DNA of 64,000 nt from Chrysoperla carnea (GCF_905475395.1 NC_058342.1:18200640-18264639), one strand, 5' to 3'; shown: positions 1 to 12,444, counted from the stretch's first letter. Numbers and translations are program-made. Notes: generated from the letters alone by a model not told the origin.

Positions 1-335
1 GGTATTTGTTTTCATTGGGAGCTTCCGACACATTGATTGTACTATAAACAGTGTGTTCAAGTTACCCTCATAAAAAAAAAGCCGCTTGTCGAGCAGATTT
101 TCTAAGATTTTCTCTTCCTACAGTTGGTGAATGTTCATGTTCTCTGATGGGAACGGTGGGGGAAACTTTTCTCGCAAAAGATTAACTGTAAGCCATTTTG
201 ATACTTCTCATTGAAACTTCATTAGTATGTACATTTTTTTTGGGACACTTTGTATATACATCTGGGTTCTAAGATCAGTAGAAATCCTTTTTATCTTTTA
301 TAAAAAATAAAATTCCTTAATATAAATACTAACAG
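1..335 (+). other. presumed intron of Wls, no exon seen
   Basis: I read all frames and found no stretch resembling the preceding Wls transmembrane exon. The stretch ends in an acceptor (aacag at 331-335) that joins in frame to the next Wls exon, so it is taken as intron. Confidence 0.6.
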
Positions 336-563
336 TTATCGTTTATAATATTGGCGGCACTTTCAGCATGCATGTATTTCGTATTTTTATGCTACATGGT
401 TTGGAAAGTATTTTGTAATATCAGCGTAAAACGATCAAGTTTACCGAGTATGTCAAAAGCCCGACGTTTACACTACGAAGGAATCATCTATCGATTTAAA
501 TTTTTAATGTTATCAACATTACTTTGCGCTGCTTTAACAATTATTGGATTCATCCTTGGACAG
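336..563 (+). CDS. Wls: Wntless (Wls/Evi), internal exon with two membrane segments
   Basis: Wntless is the multipass receptor that carries lipid-modified Wnt from the Golgi to the plasma membrane. The exon (76 codons, phase 0 at its 3' end) starts after an aacag acceptor and ends at CAG|gtaaat. It encodes a hydrophobic segment ([20 protein letters not shown]), the family-typical cytosolic loop containing [11 protein letters not shown], and a second membrane segment rich in Leu, Cys and Ala that ends GFILGQ. From memory, the loop is nearly identical in insect and vertebrate Wntless. The upstream exons lie left of the window, so this gene is 5'-truncated by the window edge and not broken. The initiator TTG at 351 that an ORF finder would choose is not a real start: the frame stays open back to the acceptor. 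Confidence 0.93.
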
Positions 564-1245
564 GTAAATTCAAGTTACTTTTCAATAATCCGGTTAGACA
601 AAATTGAATTATTTTAGAGATTTTTATAACGAAAAATTCAGAATTTATAGAAGAGGATGAAATAAAATGATTTTGTTTCTTAGTGCCAAACCTATTCTCA
701 GCAATAACCTCGATCCACTCCACAGTTAAAATAAGGAGCGTTTTAAAAATAATTTCACCTGATCGCTACATTACGGAAAAACCTGAATATGTCAGGGAAT
801 TGAAAAGTCAGAGAATTCCGCAAAAAAGAGTCAAGTCAGGAAATTCTATTAGTTTCATGTTTTATAACAAAGTTATCGGAAAAAATTGACCTGGAAAATA
901 GATCGAAAATTTTATAGATCCGGAATATTGGCTTTATTATGGTTGGTTTCAGTTTGTCGACTATAAAGGAGTTGGTTGGATTCTGGAGTTTTTAGCTCTT
1001 GCGTTCAAAAATGGAACGATTTTCCCTGTCTGTTATTTGTAAAATTTTCGTCCCACTTTCTTTCAAAGCAATTTAAAATTCTCTGGTCAATAATTTGAAA
1101 TATTCAACTGGAAAACCTGGAAAAATCAGGCAATTTTATTTGAAAACAGTAGCCACCATGTTTTATTAAAATCCGTTACATTGATTTGCAAGTTAAATCC
1201 ATTCAAACATACATCCATACTAAGTTTGATTTTATTCGGTTCTAG
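564..1245 (+). other. Wls intron
   Basis: Starts gtaaat and ends tctag. The sequence is AT-rich with no recognised element. It contains fragments reading TAGATC..GGAA that resemble the degenerate minisatellite seen in fibulin intron 6. Confidence 0.8.
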
Positions 1246-1402
1246 GTATCTGAAGGTGAATGGAAATGGGACGAACATGGTATCGAATATTCTTCTGGAT
1301 TCTTTACTGGCGTCTATGCAATGTGGAATGTTTACATTTTTGCATTAATTGTTTTATATTCGCCAAGCCACAAAAAGTGGCCATCAGAATCGCTTACAGG
1401 AG
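1246..1402 (+). CDS. Wls: Wntless (Wls), penultimate exon, last membrane helix
   Basis: The exon starts after tctag and ends at gga g|gtgagt (phase 1). It encodes [12 protein letters not shown], then a hydrophobic stretch containing [20 protein letters not shown], followed by [10 protein letters not shown]. The pattern FFTG-Y-MWN-YIFAL--LY-PSHK is the family signature of the last transmembrane helix of Wntless. It joins phase-perfect to the previous exon (after GQ) and to the terminal exon (the split codon g|at gives Asp). Confidence 0.93.
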
Positions 1403-3127
1403 GTGAGTTTTAAACAAAATCTCTCAATAAGAGAGCTGACAAAGTATCACGATATTAGTATGTATGTTCTTAGGCCTTACGCCTAGCACGTTGGCTCAAA
1501 TCAGCACAAAATTCATAACAAATACTTTCAAAACATTTTCTTAAGCTGCCTTTGGAATAATTTTCGAAAAGATTTCGATTAGTTCTGTACAGGACCGTAG
1601 CCAAGCTGTGTGATCAGTACAGACTCAGAGGAAAAATCAGAGTAGGCCATATCCAGTATTATACAGGGTGTCTCGCAAGTACCGTACGGTTTCAGGTGGA
1701 AAATAAAATTCTAAGACGAAAAGTCCTCTTCCATTTTTTGATGCGATGCACGGATAGTTAGCTATTAATTAAAATAGGCAGACAATCAAAAGCATTGCAA
1801 TTAAAAATTAAAACAACTAAACTTTGACTGAGAATGACTAATTAAAGATTTTTTTTTAAAAATTGTAACCGAAACTAAAAATCAATATCTCATGTAGGCA
1901 TAATAACCTTTGAAAGGACGTAGCTCGGAAGGGAAGGGTTTTTGAGAGTTGAGTCCATCAGATCTTTTGATCAGCATGATCTAAACTGCCTTAAGCCATA
2001 AGTTTCAAAAATTTTAACCGAAACCAAAAATCAATGGGTTGTGTGCGGGGTCCCTTCTCTATTTTAATTTCTATATTAAGTAAGCAAATCCCTTCTGATT
2101 TTATGACAACTACCGAGACAACAGCATATAAATAAGACGACAACATCTGAGACGACAACATATAAATATGAGCAGGGATTCTTGACGTGAATAAGGAGAT
2201 ACGAAATTCGCAATTAAACATTGCTCTAGTAAATAATATAATAATACTAAGTTTCTAACGTACTCCTGGCTCCTGGCCTGGTTGTAAAACTTGTATTTTT
2301 AGTTTGAGAAGTTAGGCGGAACTAAATCCGATGGTAAAAGAGATTGATCGAAGGTATTCGTGGGCGAACCGAGGGGATGGGAGGGGTGATAAGCTATTCC
2401 ATTCTGAACCTGGAATGCCCATATGATTAGGTGGTTAAGTATGTGTTTATACCTAAATTTGGTTGTTTTTGCCCTCCCTCTAGGCCAAACAATAGGGTAT
2501 TATCGTTAGTCAAAAATAAATTATGAAATTTGAAAAAATTTAAATTTATGTAAAAATATACTTAAATATTCTGATTTCGAATCATAAAAGCACATTTTTC
2601 TTTTAAAATATTAAAATTAAAAATCGTAATTTTTAAACTGTATATCACGTGAACTAAAACGCGGGCAAGCCCTGTTGTGATGTATATCGGTATGAGTCAT
2701 AGACCTTCAGTTAGTTGAGTGTAGACAGCTGGGTATAATATATCCATAGATAATAAGTACTTATATTTATTATAATCAGATGTCTATGAATATATTTGTC
2801 AAACTTATTTGTGTTATTTCGTATAATGATACCGATATTACGTTATCAAATTGGATGCCCGCGTTTTTGACAGTTTAAAAAAGGTTTAAAATATAATTTA
2901 AGTTTTTGGCAAAAAAGCGTGTGTATTTTTCCGAAATAAATTTTTGGTGGCTTTTTATTAGCAAAATCAACATTTTGAGGTACTTTTTAAAAAAATAGTG
3001 GAATACCCTATTCTGATTTATCCCACTCTAGATCAAATGCTGCGTATATAAATATATTTGTCAGAAAATTTTATAAGCCCATAGAAGGGGAAAATTTAAT
3101 TAAAATTTTATATTTCTTTATTTTCAG
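1403..3127 (+). other. Wls last intron, carrying repeat copies
   Basis: Begins gtgagt and ends in a pyrimidine tract plus ttttcag. It holds one copy of the TGATCA foldback family (about 1885-2065). A second probable MITE lies at about 2490-3013, with inverted ends reading ATAGGGTATT and AATACCCTAT. Confidence 0.85.
1885..2065 (+). repeat. TGATCA foldback-family repeat, single arm
   Basis: Shares the string order 'aggcataa..cctttgaa', 'gctcggaagggaagggttt', 'gagttgagtcca', 'ttttgatcagcatgatc', 'ttaaccgaaaccaaaaatca' with the copies at 5.2 and 6.5-7.0 kb. Only one arm is present here, inside the Wls intron. Confidence 0.8.
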
Positions 3128-3234
3128 ATAAAAGTATTAGTGAAGAAATTGAATTTAGTCGTTTACCAACTGATCCAAGCCAAAGTGAGATATCTTCGTT
3201 AACATCGTTCGCACGAAAAGCAGCTGTAGAATAA
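3128..3234 (+). CDS. Wls: Wntless (Wls), terminal exon
   Basis: Starts after ttttcag; the split codon g|at continues from the previous exon. It encodes DKSISEEIEFSRLPTDPSQS followed by EISSLTSFARKAAVE and a TAA stop at 3232-3234. This is the short cytosolic tail after the last helix. In this family the tail is poorly conserved, so identity rests on splice-phase continuity and position. The acidic ExxEFSRLP segment resembles a tail trafficking signal, but that is inference. Confidence 0.88.
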
Positions 3235-5190
3235 GTATACAAGAAGTTTCTTTTCACACCTTTGTTACATGTTACATGAATATAATCTTACTTCTCTATA
3301 CATACATATCGATAAAATTTCCGTTATCAGTTTTAATGGAGATTAAGGAAATGACGTAAAATTTTGGGCATTATTACAGTCAAAGCATGAATTTTTTAAA
3401 CTTTTTAAATGTTTTGGATAAACAATCATCTTTCTAATTAATCCCTGTATATCGAAACGGGAATTCTGCAGAATACTGAAATACTAGGAGGTTATGAAAG
3501 TCTTCCGTTTCTGTTCTTCATTGGCTCTATTTGACGTAATACATTTACGACAGAGTTTTTTTCAGTCTTCCAAATAGCTTTTAGATTCTCCGAAAGAGAA
3601 ATCAGCTCCTTCAGCAAATTTTGTTTTGCTCGAATCAACTAAAACTGGGTACATTCGCTTTCGGAAAACTCAACCGAAGTTAAATTCGACGATGCATTAT
3701 TGACTTGTAAAATATACGAATTGCTCCGGTCATAAGTAGTCTTCGAAACCCTTCTATTTCGCCGTATATATTTCGTACCACTCATAAGCTTTTTGTAAGG
3801 TTTTTGTAAATCAGATTGATGATCGACTTAAAAATTTCTAAGAATTTTGCGATTTGCGAAAAATTAGGGAAAATGACCAAAAAATACTAGAATTATATTT
3901 CGAAGACCTGATTCTTCATCGATATTTCGAAATATATGTATTCTGCATCAATTTTAACCGTAAAATCCCCGTTCTTGGGTTCGATTTATCTTAGTGAACG
4001 TTTTTCTTAACAAAATATGATGCAAATAGATATTTTTGGAACATTTTGGGAATTTTTTTTTATGACCAAGATAAGAAAGGGAATTTCATAAGAATAATTC
4101 GATCGTTATCCTGAAAATTCTGTTTTCTACTACAAAATTTATTTAAAATCAAAGATTTTTCAATTAAAAAATGCTTGATACCTTTTGTGCCAGAATTTAG
4201 AAACAATAATTCATCGTTACTAATGTTCAAATTTACAAAATTTATCCATTTTTAGATCTGATTTAAAAGGCATATTTTTGTCTCGAATATTTCAAGTTTT
4301 AACTGTAATCGATTATATTCATGTACCGGGTGACTTCTCAAAATTGTTTTTTTCTTTCATATATATTTGATAATGCAATAATTCTTAAAAAATTAGTAGA
4401 GTATAGAAATTTTTCGATGGTATAGAATTTTTCAAAATTTATATATATTGTATTTATACATGATGCCATGTTTTTATCCACAGGCCATAACATATATATT
4501 TATAGTTGAAAACAAGAATGTATTTAGTGGTTGGCGCTGTGAGTTCTCTAAGGATGACAAAATAATTAAAAAAAAAAACCCTATACCCTAGATACATTCT
4601 TGGATTAAGGTATTTATAAATAATTTAACGCACAATTTTATAGGTGCAAATTTTTTAATGAGAAAATAATTACTAAAGGGTTGCGTAAACTTTCATTGGC
4701 TGGCTTTCATTTAATTTTGAATTGTACCCACAATTCAAAATTTTGATCCATATAGCAAAACGTTTTTAATCGAGTAAATGCGAAGTATTATCCAAAGTTG
4801 GCTTAATAAGTGGTCGAATTTTTTAAAATATCCATGTCGCAGTCAAATTGCTTAATTAGCCGTTATTTAAGAGCCTTACCTTTTTACTAAACGACGACGT
4901 TCAACTTGCGGCCTGAATGATATTCAACCTTAACGTCTAATACAACATTTAATGAAATTTCTGAACTGATTTAATGAATCGATCTTCCGTTTGTCTCATG
5001 TGTGTTTTCCGATAGATTTCGATCGAAATTCGGACTACTTTTGTATATGTTGTAAATATACTACATTTTCATCTTCAACGATTTTATTTACTTTCCGATC
5101 CAAATTATAAGAATTTTTTATTTTTCGATTGCGTTGGTTCTAAAGGAGCCCAGACACAAAACAATAATTTTTGGCCTAGGTTAAAATTCT
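3235..5190 (+). other. Wls 3' UTR and intergenic flank
   Basis: No reading frame worth reporting. The first few hundred bases are presumably 3' UTR, but several A-rich signals compete and I cannot pick the polyadenylation site. An A-run follows attaattaaa near 4565-4580. Confidence 0.5.
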
Positions 5191-5194
5191 TTTT

Positions 5195-5440
5195 AAACTA
5201 TGGATTAAGGTAGTTTTGACCGTTCTGATCAAAAGTTCTTATTGGGTAAACCGTCAAAAACCCTTCCCTTCCAATCTACGGCCATCAAAGGTTATGGTAG
5301 ACATAACCATTGAAGGGCCGTTGCTCGGAAGGGAAGGGTTTTTGAGGATTGAGTCTATAAGAACTTTTGATCAGCATGATCAAAACTACCTTAATCAATA
5401 TCTTTCAAAAAATTTTAACCGAAACCAAAAATCAATGTAT
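5195..5440. repeat. foldback (palindromic) TGATCA-family element
   Basis: The left arm (about 5195-5295) reads ..tggattaaggtagttttga..gatcaaaagttctt..aaaaacccttcccttcc..aaaggttatg. The right arm (about 5305-5410) is its reverse complement, cataacc..gggaagggtttttga..aacttttgatcagc. The two arms meet after a spacer of only a few bases, so the element can fold into one long hairpin. An open frame of 87 codons across it is a by-product of the palindrome. Confidence 0.85.
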
Positions 5441-6480
5441 TGTGTGCGGGTTCCTTTATTGCCCTTTTTTCTCCAATAACTTCATTTGTTTTTGCATCCT
5501 TATTTTCTCCGGTGTATTTGATTTTCGCTGTCTAATTGGGAGATTATTTTAATATTTTCCAAAATCTTCATTCGTTTTTAGACCCAAAAAAATACAAAAA
5601 TCGAGTTCATTTAACTTGGATGAAAATCGGCGATATCTCGGATCGATTTCAAAAGATATTTTTAGAACTTGGCGATTTGTAGCAATCTGTTGAAAGGAAA
5701 AGTTCGGTTTCGGGGGCTTCTGAAAGTCGGGTTTATTGATGCCAATGAATTTTACGCAATCCAAGTATATCAGTATTATTGTTTTTAATGTGATTTTAAA
5801 ACTAACTATTAAATGTCTAAATAAAAAATAGAAGTTATAACTTATTAATAATTTAGGGTGAAAATTTATCATTTTCATAGTCAATTTTCTATATGTTAAT
5901 GACACTTTCGAAGTTTCTATTTATTAGTCCGTTGAAATGATACATATTTTTAGACTCATCGTGTAAAAATCAGGGGACGTAATTTTATATGTTAGTTGTC
6001 GGTCCCGCGGCCGCCAACTTTGAAATGAAAATTAAACTTTGAAAACCCCTCTACCAAAATGCTGTGATTTCATTTTTTTTGTAAAATGACTAGAAAAAAA
6101 GTTATAACGACCAAATGATAATTTGTTACCAAATTTTTATCTATTTGTTATTTTTGGTTTTACGAAGTTACAGAACCAGAAAAGTTGTAGAAAATTTTAT
6201 TTGCAACAAAATTTCTGTGCGACGAATAGTTTGTCCGATATAGCGTAAAAATCATTTGCACCCCTTTTTTATAAGTGACTCTTGAAAATAAAATCAAAAA
6301 AGAAAGTTGTGTCATCTAACTTTTACACGCCAAGGCCAAAAAGATGTAACAATTGAATTTAACACTGAGTTTAATCGTTTGACACTGAAATATTTTTCGA
6401 TGAAAAAAATTTCAATATTGTCTTCGGCTATCTTAGAAATCGATTAATTTCGAATAAAAATAGCGTTGATCACACTTATA
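5441..6480. other. no gene seen
   Basis: AT-rich sequence with only a spurious 118-codon minus-strand frame at 5549-5905, with no domain and low-complexity Ile, Lys and Phe composition. A GC island 'gtcccgcggccgcc' at about 6001-6016 stands out from its surroundings but has no evident role. Confidence 0.5.
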
Positions 6481-6489
6481 ACCTCAAAA

Positions 6490-7045
6490 ATGATTTTTAA
6501 GATCAATCCCGCACACAATGCATTGCTTTTTAGTTTCGGTTAAAATTTTTTGAAAACTATGGAATAAGGTAGTTTTGATCATGCTGATCAAAAGTTCTTT
6601 AAGACTCAACCCTCAAAAACCCTTCCTTTCCGAGCTACGGTCCTTCAAAGGTTATGCCCACATGGGATATTTATTTTTGGTTTCGGCTAAAATTTGATGA
6701 AAATGGATTAAGGTAGCTTTGATCATGCTGATCAAATGTTTTTGTGGGCTCAACCGTGGGCTCAAGTCCTTCAAAGGTCATGCCAACATGAAGGGCTTGG
6801 AAGGGAAGAGTTTTTGAGAGTTGAGTCCATAAGAACTTTTGATCAGCATGATCAAAACTACCTTAGTCCACAGTTATCAAAAAATTTAACCGAAACCAAA
6901 AATCAATAACTCATGTAGGCATAACCTTTGAAGGGCTGTAGCTCAGAAGGAAAGAGTTTTTGAGGTTTGAATCCACAAAAACTTTTGATGATCAAAATTA
7001 CGTCCAAAACTAAAAATGAATGTATTGTGTCTGGAGTCCTTTTGA
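6490..7045. repeat. cluster of three to four TGATCA-family repeat arms
   Basis: Arms in alternating orientation: minus-type at about 6520-6660 and 6665-6770, plus-type at about 6775-6910 and 6915-7045. Each carries the palindrome ttttgatca-gc(a/t)-tgatcaaaa, the 'aaaaacccttcc' or 'gggaagggttttt' block, and the 'ccgaaaccaaaaatca' end. Divergence between arms shows the cluster is old or was assembled in steps. Confidence 0.85.
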
Positions 7046-7324
7046 TAAATTTAAAAAAATCAGAACTACATTATTTAGGTCATGAATTCAAATTATCTTA
7101 TCTTGACCAACCAATAATTTTCTTTGATTTTTTTTTGGGAATTATTCAATTTTACCATCAGTTAACTAGAAGTTGGGGGCTATATAGAAGACATGGCACA
7201 GAAATCAGAAAGTGCTATTAACATATAGAATAATGTTAAAATTGATCATCAAATCAACAATTGAAATATATGAGGAAAAATTTGATAACTTTAAATTGAT
7301 GATTATGAATGAAGTCGAATAAAT

Positions 7325-7925
7325 AAGCCAGAAAGTGTGGAAAATCTGTCGAACAGCAACGATTTAAAAAATTATTTTTTTAAGTGTTGCTTAGACCTTT
7401 AGGAACATTTATCACCACTAACCTCTGCATTCATTTGAAAATTGGAGGAGTTTCAAAAAATTTATTAAATAAATATTTTGGCTTAGGGATTGGCTCGAGG
7501 CGGTCTTTGTGCTCGCTGACCATCACGATTCTCTGGGGTCCAAATTCAAAAGAACTAACTACACTATGATATGATATTCGTGCCATTTGTCCAAAAAAGT
7601 TATTTTTTTTCGCCTAAAAAAGGCACGAATACCTTGCGGAAGTGTGGTATTGTTGAATTTAGACCCTGGATTCGTGATCAGCGTCCAAGAGAATCCCATG
7701 GGATAAAGCAAAATATTTATATTTCAGTTTTCATTAAAAAAAATAAGAGTTTTTTTTGGCCAAAAATGGCACGAATTCTTTGTTGGATTGTGATATTGTT
7801 TTTGGTCAGCGACCAAAAATCTTTCAGCAAATTCCGGAGGAAAAATAAAAAAAAAATATAATAATAAAAATAAAAATTGGTGCTGTTCAACAGGTTTTCC
7901 ACACTTTACAGTATTTTCTGGCATG
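7325..7925. repeat. probable MITE with short inverted ends and internal duplication
   Basis: The left end 'agtgtggaaaatctgtcgaac' (about 7336) is matched in inverse at about 7886-7910 ('gttcaacaggttttccacact'). Inside, a block with 'ttcgtgcca' or 'ggcacgaat' followed by 'ttg..g.attgtg.tattgtt' occurs at about 7570-7650 and again at about 7750-7805. Frames of 61-96 codons here have no protein-like composition. Confidence 0.55.
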
Positions 7926-8295
7926 TTTACTCGACTAGATAAATTTTTGGAAGACCCTTCCTACACATAAAATAATCGTAGTTTTTCTCAACTAGTAGAG
8001 TTACAATTAATCTCATTTTTATTAAGACTGACTAAAAAAGTATTTTTTTATTGGGCAACTCATCATAAAAAATTGAATTGCTTCTTTTTTCTCGATTAAT
8101 ATTAATTTTTGTACTTATTTATAATACTAAAACAAAACACATAAAACACTTTCGAATTTGTATTTCGCAAAAGGAAGTGTTTATTTGTGTTTGAAAAGGA
8201 CAAACGATTCCCAGTTATAATTTTTTAGTACCGACAAGGTAAATGGCCATAATCCTTTTTAAGGTAGTTGATTACCCAAATCACTTTAGCAATTA

Positions 8296-8700
8296 TTATA
8301 CCACGTATATGAAATATATCAAGGTATATTAAGTTTTATGCCATGTATATGAAATATATCTAGGTATACTAAGTTTAGTCCCAAATTTGTAACGATTAAA
8401 AATATTGATGCTTTGAACAAAATTTTGGTATAGGTATTCATAAAATCACCTAATTAGATATAAAGATATCAAGTTGAAATTTTTTCAGTGTGCTCAGGTC
8501 GTAAAAGGTGAGGTCGAGTTTATAAATGGGCAACTTAGGTCAATTGGGTCTTGATTCCGTAGGACCCATCTTGTAAAACGTGAAAGATAGAACAAAAGTG
8601 TAATGTAAGAAATGTTCCATATAAAAAAGTAAACAACTTTTGTTTACACAAACATTTTTTCTAAAACATCTCTTTTTACCCGTGAGGGCGCAAATTTTTG
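8296..8700 (+). repeat. dispersed repeat family D (ggtatactaagtttagtccc), copy 1
   Basis: Starts with a duplicated head 'ccatgtatatgaaatat', then 'aggtatactaagtttagtcc', 'tttgtaacg', 'attgatgc', 'aaaattttggtatagg', 'tcataaaatcacctaatta', 'aggtcgagtttataaatggg', 'ggacccatcttgtaaaacg' and ends at 'acccgtgagggcgcaaat'. Other long copies lie at 31.2, 32.5 and 33.7 kb (plus) and at 38.4-38.9 kb (minus). Confidence 0.9.
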
Positions 8701-10584
8701 AATAATACTAGATATTTCAATAAAACCTTATAAATACATTTTTTGAATAAAAAAGTTTCCAAAAATCACAAAAAATTAGGTCTTCGGGCTTTTTAAAAAA
8801 TCTAGAGAGTGTGATAAAAAACTATCTAAAATATTTAGACAATCTTGTAGTTTATAATAATGCCATAAAAATATAAGGTTGCCGATGATATAAAAACATA
8901 ATTTTAATTTAATTATGAGTTCTTTGAAGATCTATCATTTGATGATCAGAGACGACTATAGTATTGAGTATTGATGATTGAAGAGAGATATCTATATTAT
9001 CAAATTTATAAGCATGACTCGAACACAATATATAATATATTTTTGCAATTGCGTGGTATTGTAAAGCTAAAAATAACTCATTACTTGATTACAACGCATG
9101 TATTTGGTTGATATGTACCGTGCATATAAACCAAAACTTTTTTACAATACTGTAGGAAAACAAACACCTTAAGTATAATCTTTCCAATAAAAAAATGTGA
9201 GATCAAATTTAAGTGATTTGGGTAACAAACTACCTTAAGGGAGGCATACCGAAGGTATCTTAGTTGTATGTATAGTAAACTAACTCCCACTCGAATTATT
9301 GGGCATTTTTTTTAATGATTTTGTACTTATCCAAAATAATTTTAAGTTAAATTTTTAAGTATTTTATTTATTTGAATTTTGAAATATATGAAAACGTCAG
9401 TATAAAACTTTATTCCATTTCCGATGCTATTTTTAAATTTCCCATTGTCATGTATTGCGGATAAGTGACATGTGAAAACATCCCGGTTAACACAAATGAG
9501 GAAATATTCCATCGATGAAAGTGTTTGAATGAACGGTGTTTCATTTAGGATGTTTTTAATTGCAAATAACATCTTGATTCCCCAATCTTTGGAATATCTT
9601 CAAAGAATAAAGTCAACAGGAGTTAAAACGTAAAATCTAGGTGATCAATTAAGGGGGTATTCTAGTCTAGATGTGTAAATTGTAGGCATTTTTCAAACTA
9701 AAATTATAAAAAAATGAAATATATTTTTGTAGCCATTTTTTTAATGATATTTTAAAAATATAATAAAAAAATTGTAAAAAAAAAATCCTCCAATTACGTG
9801 GGGGGAAGTGGGGGTTACAAAAAAAAAACACGGCACCCTAGTTGACACGATTCCAGCCCTTGTACTGATCCGAAACGAAAAAATTTGAAAAATTCTTAAT
9901 TAGTACAGATATCGCTATCGTCTTCTAATATCAAAATGGCGGTAAATTTAAAAATAACATAAAAAATGGAAAACCCTTTATTTGTAGTCTACAGTACAAA
10001 AAGTGATTAATCCAATATCAGGGTGATGTTCGACGTGGAAAACCTGGAAATGTCAAAGATCTTTAATGTTTTAAAAGTCAGAGAATTTTAGTCTCGATTA
10101 GAGAGAGAAAATGAAAAATAAATTTTCTGAATCTCTGGAATTAAATTCTTTACCGATATCTTAAAATGTTTCCGTTTTTTATTGGATTTACCTTAGTGCA
10201 TTTTTTAAAATCAGAATATGATGAAAATTGATAACATTTCTTTATTTTTATTTCTTTGATGCATTAAAATATTTAAAAAAAGTTTGTCAAATGCATTTTT
10301 GAATATAAAAAAATTTCTATTTAACAGTGACCGCAATTTTTGGTATCAATAGTTCAATGTTACCAAAATGGGCCCCATTGTTATTTAAAACAAACAAAAT
10401 TATTCACATATTTAAAGAAAAAAAATTTAAGGTTAATAGGTGAAATAAATGTCAATCATTGTGAAAATGCGATTGAAAATTTTGTTATAATTTATAAAAG
10501 AAAAATCCATATTGATATTCAGTAAATTTTTTACAAACATTTTCGAGAATAAATCATTCTAATTTCAGTGTCTAATAATAATAC
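8701..10584. other. no gene seen
   Basis: AT-rich, with several frames of 60-76 codons on either strand of low-complexity composition. A run of A after 'aaaaatcctccaattacgtgg' near 9780-9830 is the only homopolymer-rich spot. I see no splice-bounded exon here. Confidence 0.5.
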
Positions 10585-11260
10585 AGGTTTCAAGAAATAC
10601 TCTTTAGAGGTTTTTTGATAGCGGTGCCTGTATGCTTATAAAATGGTTTATTCTCATAGACTGATTATTCTTATTTTCACTACCGTAGATCCTTTTCTAT
10701 TTTTATAGACATTATATTCTCAAAGACTGCCTATCAACTGTTATAAACTGTTTAGGAGCATACAGGTTCTAAGCAGAAAATAGTCTCTAATTTATTTTCA
10801 TTGACTGTCTATTCTTATTTTCGCTACCATAGACCTCGTTCTATTCGTATAGACCCCATATTTTTATTTTCGCTACTGTAGATCTTTTTTTTATTCTCAT
10901 AGACTGCCTATAAAGTGGCAAAGACTGTTTAGTCAGTCTTGTAGAGAGCCTATTTAGGAGCATTCAGGTTCTAAGCAGAAAAGAGTCTTTGGAAGGTTTT
11001 TGATCACGGTGTATTTGTGCTTGTAAAATGATTTATCCTCATAAACTGTCTATTCTTATTTTTGTTACCATAGAACTCCTATTCTAAAGCCTAGTATAGA
11101 CGGTCTACTCAGTATTGTAGAGCGCCTTTTTAGGAGCATATCTACAGGTTCTAATAAGAAAATAGTCTTTGGAAGCTTTCTGATCGTGGTGCATGTATGC
11201 TCCTCCCGTTCTATTCTCATAGACCCCCTATTCTTTTTTTACGCTGTTAATGCGTACCCA
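10585..11260 (+). repeat. degenerate tandem array, about 180-200 bp unit
   Basis: The phrase 'aggttctaa(g/t)(c/a)agaaaa(t/g)agtct' recurs at about 10764, 10967 and 11148, and a variant starts near 10588. Within units, 'attctcatagac', 'tattcttattttcgctacc', 'ggagcat' and 'tagatcc' recur at shorter spacing, giving a higher-order structure with inner sub-repeats of about 45-55 bp. Confidence 0.8.
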
Positions 11261-12385
11261 TGATTGAATTTAATTCTTCTCTTACCATCTGTAGCATTTT
11301 GTGCTGTATCAAACATATTGAATCGTACCGTACCGGATCGACTACCGTAGATCCTTTTCGCCTTCGAATCGCTCCAAGGTGTCGACATAGACCACTTTGG
11401 GAATAACTGGTTTTAAATAAAAATGAAAAATAGGGAATAGTTTTAAATTTTTTAATGAAAAAGAGCTGACTATGCTAGAGGGACCGCTTATGAGGTAAAT
11501 GGTACTTGTCAGACTGCTTAAATCCACCACTGCTGACAGTTGAAATCTACAACAAAGTTTCCAATCTAGAAATTGGATATTTGAGAACATCATATAAGTT
11601 CCAAAAATAAAATTTTTATGTAAAAATTATTTTTTAAATATGTTTTTATGAATATAATTTGTCAAATTATCATAAAATAAAAAATAATTCTGTATTATAT
11701 GCTTTATGTAAATTTGTATTATTTTTAACACAATTATAACAGTGACTCTAAAAATGTTATCCCGCAAAAAAATTTTTTTTTGTCTTGAACAAGAGTTATA
11801 ATAAAATTTATATATATATTTATTTACAGTAAAACTGTATTTTTAAAAATATACATATGATATAATTATATATAAAAATATGAATATATTATTATTATTC
11901 TCTCAATTTTTTTAGTAATTTTTTACAATTGTAATAAGAGCGAAGCTTTCTTCTTTTTATATGAAATTATTAAATGTTCTATTATATATAAATGTACAAT
12001 TAACAAGAATTTTAATAAATATGATTTAAATTACTTAGAACAGAATTTTGTGGTTTTATTTATAATCCAGAACCAAAGTACAGTTCAGTACTCACGTCAA
12101 CCGTTCGGTAATTTTTAGTCGCGTGGTGAGAGATTAGCTCACACGTTTTGCACATGCGCCAAATATTTCGCATGTTAAATATTCTGTAATTTTGTAAATT
12201 ATAACCTCTACATAATTTTATATAAATTAATTTTGTCAATGCGCTAGCTAATTAAAAATAGTTTGTGATTATTGAATTATATTTGAGGATGAAAATATTA
12301 AAGCAGAAAAACAATCTTAATAATTAAATTCAACTAATTTTACGATATTTCTATCACAAGTTTTTTGAATTTACTGAGTACGACT
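11261..12385. other. no gene seen; extremely AT-rich core
   Basis: From about 11,600 to 12,050 the sequence is almost only A and T, with tatatata runs. An 83-codon minus-strand frame at 11,342-11,593 has no recognisable domain. Confidence 0.5.
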
Positions 12386-12444
12386 TATATTAAACTAACG
12401 AAAGTGCACGAACAGATCCGAAAATTTCCGAAGTTAATATTTTT

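Noticed and set aside
351..617. TTG/Met start at 351 as a gene start
   Set aside because: The Wls frame is open back to a splice acceptor at 335 and homology continues across it; 351 is internal.
683..889. 68-codon plus frame after the first Wls exon
   Set aside because: Lies in the intron after a good donor; no Wntless similarity and biased Lys/Ser/Ile composition.
5216..7221. Plus frames of 61-87 codons in the 5-7 kb repeats
   Set aside because: They follow the foldback repeat sequence and recur with it; no domain.
7571..7924. Plus frame of 96 codons and two minus frames at the same place
   Set aside because: Low-complexity Phe/Lys-rich frames in a MITE-like repeat, open in several frames at once.
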